The notes under the pieces were generated by a model. That model did no database searches, was not told the origin of the DNA, and was given only the letters and a program-made list of their open reading frames with translations. A stretch of DNA of 64,000 nucleotides from Tricholoma matsutake (taxonomy: Eukaryota > Basidiomycota > Agaricomycetes > Agaricales > Tricholomataceae): NCBI GenBank assembly GCA_026075535.2, contig AP026550.1, positions 4,650,001 through 4,714,000 on the forward strand. Direction: 5' to 3'. The position numbers and the translations under genes are program-made. The first letter of the stretch is position 1, and each line of letters begins with the position of its first letter. Below are positions 31,457 to 41,068 of the stretch, in pieces.

Positions 31457-33728
31457 TAAACATTCCTGCTCGATGTTGGTAGCAACGTCGAGACTGTGAT
31501 TTTTGTCCAATCTTTGATCAGATTTCACCATCACAAACGCTCTCGGCATCTCCAGGCGTGGCCTGATTTGCTAAGAGATCTGTCCATCCGATCTCCAGGG
31601 ATGCCCCAGTCATTGTTTCTGACAATGGCTGCTATCTGTCTCATTCTCCTGGGCTTCGAGGATCCTGGCTAGGTGAGTGTTGTTGATGAAAGAGTAGTCT
31701 GGGTCCCTATGGGGGGTTAGAGTGGGTGTGGGATGCCTACTTCAATGCTCGCCCAAGTTGTCGCAGTCGTTTAGTTGGGGGAGGTCTGGCTTAGGGGGGA
31801 GGACACTTCTACTGGACTGTTGGTCGTCCTGGGGGCCACCAACCTCCATGTTCTGTGAGTCTCAACTACTAGAGACATGCTACACTGACTACCCACTTGG
31901 AATACACTGTCGTTAACAGGGGCTGGGTGACAGTGCCCCCTGGGGGCTAGGACAACATTCTGGTGGCCGCTTCTCACCACCAACTCTCCACCTCCAGTGC
32001 TCACTCTTTTGGGGTGGTATGACCTGGGTTCAATCTTCTCCCACCAGGCAGCAGGATGTGCAGCCTGCCTGCCCCCTCGGAGCGTTTGGAGGCTGCATCG
32101 GGTGGACCCGGAACTGAGGCAAGGGGCCAGCTGTTATCGACTTCATGCTATGTAAGATAGTCCTCACTCATAGACAACGACGTCATGTGCATTCATTGAT
32201 TTCAGTCAAAAGTGGGCACTGACATTGTCACACTGTGTTTTTAAAAAAAAGGCAACCGAGGAAAGTTTTATTAAGTGTTTTTAAACAGAACTGTGCAAAC
32301 CAAATTTGAACTAAGGAATGAGTGACAGAGGAGTATTGCTTGCAAAGTCGGCAGTCCATCAAAAATCACTCACAAAAGAGTCACAATCAAAACATTGACT
32401 TCCATAACAAAATCCTATACTCCTCCTGCAAAACTTGCACAGTGCCCACCAGGTTTTGGTAGAACCTTCCTGATATGAAGATAAATCTTTCCTCGGAGCC
32501 ACATTCTGTAAAAGGCCTCCAAACATTGTTCACAGGTGAGATGGGTGTGAAATTGTTGATTCATGTGACATCGTTGTGGATGAGTGAGGACTATCTTACT
32601 TTGACTCTTATCGTCACTTACCTGTGCTAACTCACTCTCAATGCTCAAACAGCCGAACAGAGACCAAACCACATGCTGGGCCCCTCATGACCCCACCTTG
32701 ATTACAGGTGACATTGTTGGCGATGATGCCCAAGACTATGACATCCGGTTCTCACAGAACAAACCAGAGGTAGCAGCTGCATGAGGCAGTTTGAGATCTG
32801 TGGGCTGGGGAGGACCTCCCCAACCCTGATGACTACGAGGACTCTCTTGCTAGGCAGGAGGCCCTCTCTTACACTGCACGCTGCATACTTCGATCACTAG
32901 CATCATATACCAGTACTAACTTGCTCTTAATGCCCAAATGGACAACCAGAAACAATTGTTCCAATGATCTTATGCCTCCGTCAGCTGTTCCAGCTTCCTA
33001 TGTGGCGATGCCAACAGCTCTAGCAGAGCTTCAATCTGGGGAACCCTTGTCCCCAGTACAGTGCTGTCATCATTACAGATGGCTGTGCCATTACTAGTGT
33101 GGGGCATTCCACTCCACACCCATCACTGCCAGTCCACTGGCTGCTGTCGGGTTGGTGACAAGTGTCGCTGCCCTTTACGTTCTCCCTGCTGTGGGGGGGA
33201 AACTGTTATCGAGCACATGTGCTTGTAGCGCATTTGCTCAAGGGGGGCTATGGCCCCCTGCTTACAGTGGTTCCAGTGAATAAACAGGTGAACAACCAGC
33301 TGCCACGTTACTGTCACTCATGCATGACACGGTGATGGTCCACCTCGTTCGTCCGGGGTGGTCAATCCTCGTTGGCTGGGAGTATGCAGATGGTTATTCC
33401 TTACGCAAGGGGGGATTTACGGTGAATTGACACCACTGCACCTGATCTGACTTCGGTTGGATATGTGGCTGGGGGACCGGTTTGCACCAGTGGGCGATCT
33501 AATGGCTAGCTTCTGGAGGGGGGGGCTCCCCCTCCAGATTATTGCCTTTTCTGTCTGAGAGGACAACATATGTGGCACTGCCCGCCTAAAGTGGCTAAAA
33601 CAGGGACCTGGGTTGGGAAGCAGGCAAGGGGAACACGTAGTTAGAGTAGTACCTTTGTTTGTTCCCTGCTCCACAGACTGCGTTATGGTGCCGCATTATA
33701 AATCATTGATCCAAAAAAAAAAAAAAAA
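31457..33728 (+). mobile_element. N-III element carrying a MITE
   Basis: It starts a little inside the family head (GGTAAACATTCCTGCTCG) and ends with an A-run at 33713-33728 after GATCC. Its ORF region is decayed (MLKQPNRDQTTCWAPHD near 32640, stops at once); the middle of the N-II ORF is replaced as in other N-III copies (GCACGCTGCATACTTCG near 32876). A 442-bp MITE sits at 32155-32596. The downstream flank is LINE-A endonuclease sequence in minus orientation. Confidence 0.7.
32155..32596. mobile_element. MITE, 442 bp, TA target duplication
   Basis: Both ends begin AGATAGTCCTCACTCAT (the right end as reverse complement), and the inverted repeats extend with few differences for about 50 bases. 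The flanks are TA and TA (32153-32154 and 32597-32598). The unoccupied sequence CTATGTACTTTGACTC at 38544 confirms insertion at a single TA. TA duplication and long inverted repeats suggest the Tc1/mariner superfamily. No transposase is encoded. Confidence 0.85.
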
Positions 33729-35665
33729 GAGCAAATTGTACTTGTCTACAAAGTCTGCCAGTAAAGTGTCCATGTACCCCCAATTATGGTTAACATTCTG
33801 ACTAAATATTTGTAACTGAGGAGTAGATCTAAGTCTGTCCCTCATTTACGTTTGTCCACTGCGTCCTGCGGGAAGGTAAGCAGGAGGCAAATGAGAGTTG
33901 CATCTCACACTCACCTTGTCATAGCAAGCTTTGATCCAATCTTGGTCAAAGCAATGATGCCAGAAATTGCATCAATGATCGTCGGATGCATGGTTCTTCC
34001 AGCAGTTTGTGCATCTAGCTGGGTGAGGACAGGCAACCCCTTCAGGGGTAGCTGGGACAGGAGGGTTCGCCTTAGCATTACTCTTGCAACACTCTGCCAA
34101 GGCACAATGGTGCTCCTTGCAGTGTGGACCAGCACAGACCAGACACTTGGTCTGTGGAGCTCTGCATGCCGGGGTGGGATGGCCCCATTTCCAGCATTGT
34201 TGACAGAGAGGCAGCCCGGGGTTTGCCCTGGCTGCTCTGACATATGCAATGTAGCATCCAAATTGGACACCATGACTGATGAGGGCCTTAGCCTGTGCAC
34301 CACTGACTGAATCAGCAATGTTAAGATATACGGTGCACGTATCCAACATCTTCAAATCGCGTACAACCTGTGGGGGGACCTGTAACACTGTGAGGTCTGA
34401 GATACCGGACTTCCCTAGGTGTGCAATGACAATGTCAGGCGTGATGGCCTTGTCGTTTGCAATGTATGGCATGTCGACCAGCTTGAGGTACGACGTGGAA
34501 GTGGGTAACACTGGGTCTACCTGCAGTGCAAAGGGGAAAGCCTTGTGGGCCACCTCTTTGAAACATCGTAGGTCCTCCTCGGAGGCCACTACATCTGTTG
34601 CTACCGAGATGTTCCCAGCATGCATCGATGCAGACTGGGCCACTAGCTTGGAGTGGTGCAGTCTGAGAGTAACCCTGACATGGTCAAGGAAGTCTGCAGG
34701 GTTTGTCTCCTCTCCCAGAGGGGGATGAATGTGTACCAGGACCTCTGCCCCATGACAATGATGTGTCCCCTGCAGGGGGTTTAGGAAGAGGTCAAGCCCC
34801 TTTCGGGCCCTGAGTCCTCACAGATTTGTGAGGGGGGGGGCGTTGCCCATCCCATCCCTCCAAGTAGTCTGTCCTTGGGATGTCACTGGGATCATTGGTG
34901 ACAATTCCCAACCTAGGTTGTTTCCCCCCACCAGCCATCCTGTCTAGAGCTATCTGGAGCATAGAGCCTCCTGAGTTGCAATTGAGGCCAGCTGCAGCTG
35001 CTGCTTCCAGCACTGCACCTAACCGTTCAGCTATGTTCTGCCATTCCTCAGCAGTTGGTTGTCTGGAACCTGTCCTGTTCAGGACAATTCAGATTCCGTC
35101 CACATATTCCCCTAGGTCTGTCGCAAAGGTCTGAGGCCCAGCCCAGTCATCACTTGCCATCTCCGTGTCTCGAATGACAGGGGGGGGGTATGTAGCAGCC
35201 ACTTCGTCCACCCACTGTGAAGCAGGTGTAGAAGGGGTAGTAGGAGGTGCAGGAGATGCAGTAGCATCCCTGGAAGATAGTGCAGGCATGCTGAATCGTT
35301 GTGCCCATGGAGTGATGATTCCCGCCCCATAGGGGGAGGGGGTTGGAGAACCTCTTTGGGTCCTATGAGGACCCATGGAGGGTGCTATCTGTGTGGATCT
35401 GCAGCCCCCAGAGGGCCACAGCAAGTCAATTGGATTGTCCCCAGGAGTTCTGGCCATACCCGATCTAGAAGGTCCCCCCTCATCCATCACTTCGCCCAAT
35501 CTCCCCCCTCTTCTTGAGTATGATTCTGACATGCATTGGTAAGATGCTGGTTGTACCGGATCACTAAGATCATGGATGGATGGAGCTGCAAAAGTAGAAA
35601 ATGGTGTGGACGAGGTTTTTTGTGGCTGCACACGTCACGGTAGGAAGACAAGAAGCGATGACTCC
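33729..35665 (-). mobile_element. LINE-A 5' half with ORF1
   Basis: The minus strand starts with the family 5' end (CTTCTTGTCTTCCTACC at about 35660) and includes the 5' UTR, all of ORF1, the spacer and the first codons of ORF2 (MDTLLADFVDKYNLL), where the N-III element at 31457-33728 interrupts it. Confidence 0.8.
33880..35631 (-). pseudogene. LINE-A ORF1, Gag-like with CCHC knuckles
   Basis: It reads from MQPQKTSSTPFSTFAAPS through a Ser/Pro/Arg-rich segment (SRRGGRLGEVMDEGGPSR), a central part with LDRMAGGGKQPRLG, and a C-terminal region with knuckle CQQCWKWGHPTPAC (CX2CX4HX4C), a Cys/His cluster CLVCAGPHCKEHHC, and CTNCWKNHASDDH. Disruptions are a TGA at 35089, a one-base deletion in a G-run near 34795 and a TGA at 33972 where the 30884 copy has Arg. 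Gag-like ORF1 proteins coat the element RNA and act as nucleic-acid chaperones. This is the only copy with the whole ORF1. Confidence 0.75.
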
Positions 35666-36208
35666 ATCAAATTGAAGTCATCTAGACAACATCTTCTCGA
35701 CTAATTTCCCCAAAGTGTTCAGTAGCACAATGGGCCTGAACGACTTTGGTGTGGAGTAATTAGGTTTCCCCGGTTTTGGGATTATTACCAATAGGGATTC
35801 CTTAAAGTGGGCTGGCCAGTGGCCAGCAGTGATGCATGCCTCAGCGATGCTGGGTTGCTACACCAGTGTTTTAGGTACAGCCATGTAACATGATTGGGCC
35901 CTGGAGCAGCATGCGTTAAGTGCTTCCTTCATTTCTGTGATGGAGAACGGAATCCAGGCCCATTCAGGCACTGGATCAAGTTCATCTAGAATGCTCAGAT
36001 CGACTACTCGATCTGAGGCAGCATTGTAGGACCCATCAAGGGCAGCCCAAAGAGAATCAAGATCTTTGCAAGGTTCTCCCCAATAGGAGATTGCCTCGTA
36101 TGATGGTAAGTTCCGTTGACGAGTCCAGGACATAAGGTCCCAGGGTCATCTGTTCATTGTAGCCACTTCTTGGATACAGTCATCATAAGAAATCACACTT
36201 TGCATGTC
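35666..36208 (-). pseudogene. LINE-A ORF2 fragment: linker and RT fingers
   Basis: On the minus strand it reads SWTRQRNLPSYEAISYWGEP, VPEWAWIPFSITEMKEAL and, after a frameshift, NHVTWLYLKHWC, PKPGKPNYSTPKSF and VEKMLSR. It is bounded by the 5' end of the LINE-A copy to its left and by the T-run of another LINE at 36210 on its right. Confidence 0.65.
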
Positions 36209-37202
36209 GCATTTTTTTTTTTTTTTGGGTCAAAGATTTATAATGCGGCACCCGAGTGCATTCCGCGGTAGAGATGTACAAGCAAAGTACACTATGCCAA
36301 CCCCAAGTCCTCCTCCTACTGATCTTTGCACCAACCACCTAAATAGCTGTGATGACCACTAAGGGCTTTATCGAGTAAATGGACTCGCCAGTGGTGGCAT
36401 ACCGACAACTCAAGCTTGATGATGTTGTGTTCCCAGGATCCCTATGGGTATGTGTGCAAGATTTAGGGGAAACTGCTGCCCCGACGTGAGCCTCTCAGCT
36501 TTGGAAAGGAAAGTGTAGTCGACAAAATGGTCATAACGCATAACCGATGGTGGATCTGGAAGCGCTCGGGTGCCTTCCCAAACTGGTATCTGGTGTTGTG
36601 TCCCCCCACCCTGACAGTCGCTCCTAAACATGGGCAGGCCCCCTTTATGAGGGTTAATGGACTCATCAGCCACTATCTACAGCCACCGCCGGACATACCA
36701 ATCACACTAGCCAGGACCAGACGGGGGTCATACGTGCACACACAACCTATCCTGGATCCCATGCAGGCAGGGTGAATGATCCTAGTGCAGGATTATTGTC
36801 CAAGAATTCGTGAAAGCCTTCAACAGAGTCGGGGCTTGCATGAGTCTCTTTGCGGTCTACTGCAGGGCAGATGTGTAGTAAATGGTCCCGGGTTTGTATC
36901 TTGGGGCCAAGGCACTAGCATTGGTATTCCCCATCGAGGGAGAGACGATGACAATACTCCCCTATAGGAGCATGGCCAGTGATCATATGAGTGGCATGGG
37001 AGGTGCCAGTGGTGCTGGCTCCCATGACTTTCAGCCAGGGCCCACCTTTGTGGGTCGAGGGTAGTACCGGCTTCCCTCCGACTCCTTTGAGTTGAAGGAA
37101 ATGCCGTCCACAATACAGCGGTTCTGTGAACCATGTGTGCCAATCCTTGCAAACGGCCTTTTTGACCTGGTTTTTAAGGTAATCTAGAGACGTTCATGGG
37201 CG
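36209..37202 (-). mobile_element. LINE-A 3' part with poly(A)
   Basis: T-run at about 36211-36225, 3' UTR to about 36760, then the C-terminal end of ORF2 in decayed form (HGSQHHWHLPCHSYDHWPC in one frame; the Cys/His motif region near 36880-36930 has lost its frame). It ends at 37202 against the 5' end of a plus-strand LINE-A. Confidence 0.7.
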
Positions 37203-37913
37203 TCATTGCTTCTTGTCTTCCTACCACAATGTGCACAGCCATAAAAAACCTTGTCCACACCGTTTTCTACTTTTTCAGCTCCATCCGTCCACGATCTTAG
37301 CGATCCATCTTACCAACACATGTCAGAATCATACTCGAGAAGAGGGGGGAGATTGGGCAAAGCAAGGGATGAGGGGAGACCTTCTAGATCGGGTACGCCC
37401 AGAACTCCTGGGGATGATCCAATTGACTTGCTGTGGCCCTCTGGGGGCCGCAGATCCACACAGATAGCACCCTCTGTGGGTCCTCATAGGACCCAAAGAG
37501 GTTCTCCAACCCCCTCCCCCTATGGGGCGGGAATTGTCACTCCATGGGCACAATGATTCAGTGTGCCTGCACTATCTTCCAGGGATGCTACTGTGTCTCC
37601 TGCACCTCCTACTACCCCTTCTACACCTGCTTCACAGTGGGTGGACAAAGTGGCTGCTACATACCCCCCCCTGTCATTCAAGACACGGAGATGGCAAGCG
37701 ATGACTGGGCTGGGCCTCAGACCTTCGCGAAAGACCTGGGGGAATACGTGGACGGAATCTGAATTGTCCTGAACAGGATGGGTTCCAGACAACCAACTGC
37801 TGAGGAACGGCAGAACATAGCTGAACAGTTAGGTGTGGTGCTGGAAGCAGCAGCCGCAGCTGGCCTCAATTGCGACTCAGGAGGCTCTATGCTCCAGATA
37901 GCTCTAGACAGGG
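37203..37913 (+). mobile_element. LINE-A 5' head and ORF1 N-terminus
   Basis: It starts CTTCTTGTCTTCCTACC (37209) and encodes the ORF1 N-terminus: SYQHMSESYSRRGGRLG, DDPIDLLWPSGGRRSTQI, TQRGSPTPSPYGAGIVTP, then a TGA after WAQ at 37554, where the minus-strand copy reads WAQRFS. The frame shifts near 37675 in a C-run. At 37914 an N-element head begins. Confidence 0.75.
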
Positions 37914-38580
37914 CTCCTTGACTTGTTACAACCACCATAAATAGTGGTAAACATTCCTGCTCGACATTGGTAGCAATGTCGAGACTGCAATTTTCGTCTG
38001 ATCTTCGATCAGATTTTACCATCATGAATGCTCTTGGCGTCTCCAGGTGTGGGCTGATTTGCTAAGAGATCCATCTATCCAATCTCCAGGGATGCCCCAG
38101 TCATTGTTTCTGACAATGGCTGCTATCTGTCTCGTTCTCCTGGGCTTTGAGGATCCTGGCTAGGTGAGTGTTGTCGACGAAAGAGTAGTCTGGGTCCCTA
38201 TGGGGGCTTGTTGTGGGTGTGGGATGCCTACTTCAATGCTCACCCAAGTCGTTGCAGTCATTTAGTTGGGGGAGGTCTGGCTTAGGAGGGAGGACACTTC
38301 TATTGGACTGTTGGTCGTCCTGGGGGCCACCAACCTCCATGTTCTGTGAGTCTCAACTACTAGAGACATGCTACACTGACTACCCACTTGGAATACACCA
38401 TCATTAAAAGGGGCTGGGTGATGGTGCCCCCTGGGGGCTAGGACAACATTCTGGTGGCCACTTCTCACCACCAACTCTCCACCTCCAGTGCTCACTCTTT
38501 TGGGGTGGTGAGACAAGGGGCTAGCTGTTATCAACTTCACACTATGTACTTTGACTCTTATCGTCACTTACCTGTGCTAA
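37914..38580 (+). mobile_element. N-element 5' UTR fragment
   Basis: It starts GCTCCTTGACTTGTTACAACC and runs through the N 5' UTR to CTGTGCTAAC at 38580, where the T-run of a LINE-A copy interrupts it. It provides the unoccupied reference for the MITE target (CTATGTACTTTGACTC at 38544). Confidence 0.7.
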
Positions 38581-39625
38581 CTTTTTTTCTTTTTTCTTTT
38601 TTGGGTCAAAAATGTATAACGCGGCGCCTGAACGCAGTCCATGGCAGAGACATACAAACGAAGTACACTACGCCAAACCCAAGTCCTCCTCCTGCTGATC
38701 TTCGCACCAACCACCTGGATAGCTGCAATGACCACTAAGGGGGCCCCCTTTATCAAGTAAACGGACTTGCCAGTGGTGGCATACCGACAACCCAGACTTG
38801 ACAATGTCATGTCCCCCGAATCCCTATGGGTATTTGTGCAAGATTTAGGGGAAACTGCCCCCCCGACCTGAGCCTCTCAGCTCGGAAAGGAAAGTGTAGT
38901 CGACAAAGTTGTAACACATGACCGACATTTAGGGCTGTCCAAAGTGTGATATCACACTTTGGACGGGCGCCTAAATTTGATCTGAAAGGGCTTGGCGCCT
39001 CCCTGAGCCAGTACCTGGTGTTGTGTCCCCCCGCCCTGACAGTTGCTCCTGAACATGGGCAGGCCCCCTTTATGAGGGTTAATGGACTCGTCAGCTGCTA
39101 TCTACAGCCGCCGCCAGACATACCAATCACACTAGCCAGGACCAGACAGGGGTCATACGCCCTGCACGCACAACCTATCCTGGATCCCACCTTAGTGGTG
39201 TGAATGACCCTAGTGCAGGGTTATTGTCCAAAAATTTGTGGAAGCCTTCGACGGAGTCTGGGCTTGCATGAGTCTCTTTGCAATCTACTGCAGAGCAGAC
39301 GCGTAATAAATGGTCTTGAGTTTGTATCTCGGGACCAAGGCACCAACATTGGTACTCCCCATCGAGGGAGAGATGATGACGATACTCCCCTATGGGAGCA
39401 TGGCCAGTGATCATATGAGTTGCACGGGAAGTCCCAGTGGTACTGGTTCCCATGACTTTCAGCCAAGGCCCACCTTTGTGAGTCGAGGGTAAGACTGGTT
39501 TTCCTCCCACGCCCTTGAGTTGGAAGAAGTGCTGCCCATGATATGTTGGATCTGAGAACCGAGTGTGCCATTCCTTGCAAACCGCCTTTTCGACTTGGTT
39601 TTTAAGGTAGTCAAGAGACATCCAC
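38581..39625 (-). mobile_element. LINE-A 3' part (module-P subfamily)
   Basis: The 3' end is an interrupted T-run (38581-38605), followed by the 3' UTR with the 50-bp foldback insert and then ORF2 C-terminal codons open from 39621 to 39175 (SLDYLKNQVEKAVCKEWHT, CWCLGPEIQTQDHLLRVCS, NNPALGSFTPLRWDPG). The His/Cys motif is preserved. At 39625 it joins module P directly, so the middle of the LINE is missing, as in the copy at 1-1125. Confidence 0.75.
38927..38976. repeat. 50-bp foldback insert, second copy
   Basis: Same insert as 746-795; the central 28 bases (38937-38964) form a perfect palindrome with arm GTCCAAAGTGTGAT. Confidence 0.7.
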
Positions 39626-40086
39626 GAAGTTTAGGGTGCCCCTTGCGGGACACCCTATTGGGGACTTCGGGAGTTTTTGTCCGGGAGTATTGCCCTGACT
39701 ACTCACCCCTATTGACTATCAGCAGTGGAGGTCAGCCTCACTACGGGCCCATAGGCCCTCCCCATTTAGTGCAGCTTGACATCATTGCTTAGCAGATTCC
39801 CTCGCTAATTCCAGGAGGGCACCAAGCTCATCAATGTCTTACATGATCAGGCCCCCAGGGGGCACCGTTACCCAGCCCCTTTTTACAATGGTGTATTCTA
39901 AGGATAGCCCAATCTCCCATATTGGGTAGGAGTCAACTGTCTCACACTTGATACAACTGAGATATCACCCTAGATGGCCCCAACACTACGGAATCAACTT
40001 AAGCCCACACCTCAGCCTATTATTCAGAAGTCAACCAACAGTGGATTTAGTTCTCTTGAGCCCAGGGAGGAGACTACCCCATCTGG
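39626..40086 (-). repeat. 5' module P of a LINE-A subfamily (right copy)
   Basis: Reverse complement of 1-463 with few differences. On the minus strand it runs from CCAGATGGGGTAGTC (40086) to CCTAAACTTCG and then into LINE-A ORF2. The sequence right of 40086 (CTATGGCCCGGCGG) is outside the nest. Confidence 0.7.
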
Positions 40087-41060
40087 CTATGGCCCGGCGG
40101 TGTTATGGCGCTACCCGTTCCTGCTTTCTTTGAATCTTTCCAATCGTTAACAGCTATTGAATGGCAGTTAATGATTCTCTTACATCTTCCAGGTCAATTC
40201 CCGTTGTTAGCCCTTATAGCGTATGCTTTGCTGCCTTCCATGGTCTATTTTTGTTGGTTGCGAAAAGGAGTAAAACCCTAACCCCACTGGTCATGTGACT
40301 CGTCGACATTTGGAGAGGTCCCAAGCTCGACGAAGAACATTGTTGGGTTTCCTAGTTAGCTTCACTTATAAATTTCGAGGTGCTTTTCTCCTGCTCCAAC
40401 AATCTCTCTTGTTGTTGTTGCCTGCCATTGAACGGTTGGTAACATTCGTTCCTCACCGCTGTCCCTATTCTGATCTGGGCGTTCAGTGAATGCCATGTTT
40501 TACCCTCTTCACATTCAACTTCTTCTTGTCTTCTTTTTACCTTTACTATTCCTCGTCGTTGAACAGCAAGGAAAGTCTGTTGAAGAAGACCAACCCATTC
40601 ACACAGATGGTTTCTGCCTACTCATTTACATTCTGACAGGTTCAACTCCTGGTTGGCAGCCTTCCTGTGTTCGATCATCACCATTGGCTTCGAACTATTC
40701 CTTGCTGTTGAACAGCAAGGAATGTTGTTAACTTAAGTATGCTTGTTATTGGTACTTACCCGATGTAGTTACATGCATTTAAAAATTGACTTTTATGACG
40801 TTGTCACATGCTTTTATATCCACGCCCCTTCCTTTCTCTTTCTTCCTGCCATCGTAATCTCATCCTCACCATTCTCGTTTGCTCTATACTTTTCTGTATA
40901 CACTCTGTCAGTAGTTCAACTACAGACAGCTCTTTCTGTTGTTTCTGGCTGCCGTTTGGTGTCGCCACTTATTGTTTCATTCTGTTTTCTTTTTATTTTT
41001 CTTAGCATCTTTCCATCAGCAGTTTAACTGCAGACCGATTGCACTGACGATTGTTGGTGT
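40087..41060. repeat. Field of dispersed palindromes (left)
   Basis: Pyrimidine-rich sequence without a convincing gene. It holds at least six semi-palindromes of 23-27 bases at about 40146-40172, 40420-40446, 40549-40573, 40697-40723, 40905-40929 and 41011-41036. Their shared plan is a left arm like TTCYCNGCAGTT, a central G or C, and the complementary right arm. Arms vary between copies while staying largely paired. A segment near 40165-40200 (CTTACATCTTCCAGGTCAAT) recurs near 41165-41190, where it ends a predicted intron. Confidence 0.7.
40697..40723. repeat. Perfect 27-bp member of the dispersed palindromes
   Basis: Arms of 13 bases (ATTCCTTGCTGTT and its exact complement) flank a single central G. 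It is the cleanest example of the family. Confidence 0.85.
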
Positions 41061-41068
41061 TGTTGAAC

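Noticed and set aside
31457..31549. Upstream start (31549) of the chimeric ORF 30884-31549
   Set aside because: The first codons are inverted N 5' UTR sequence; the genuine N core starts after 31456.
1..40086. A 40-kb giant transposon (Starship-like) bounded by inverted repeats
   Set aside because: The two 460-bp inverted copies are 5' modules of separate LINE insertions with their own poly(A) tails, and no captain recombinase or cargo genes are present.
40486..41027. Small hydrophobic open frames in the palindrome field
   Set aside because: They reflect pyrimidine-rich composition, overlap the palindromes and lack start context, introns or recognisable domains.
40146..41036. CRISPR-like array
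   Set aside because: The repeats are palindromic, vary in sequence and have irregular spacing; the context is fungal and there are no cas genes.
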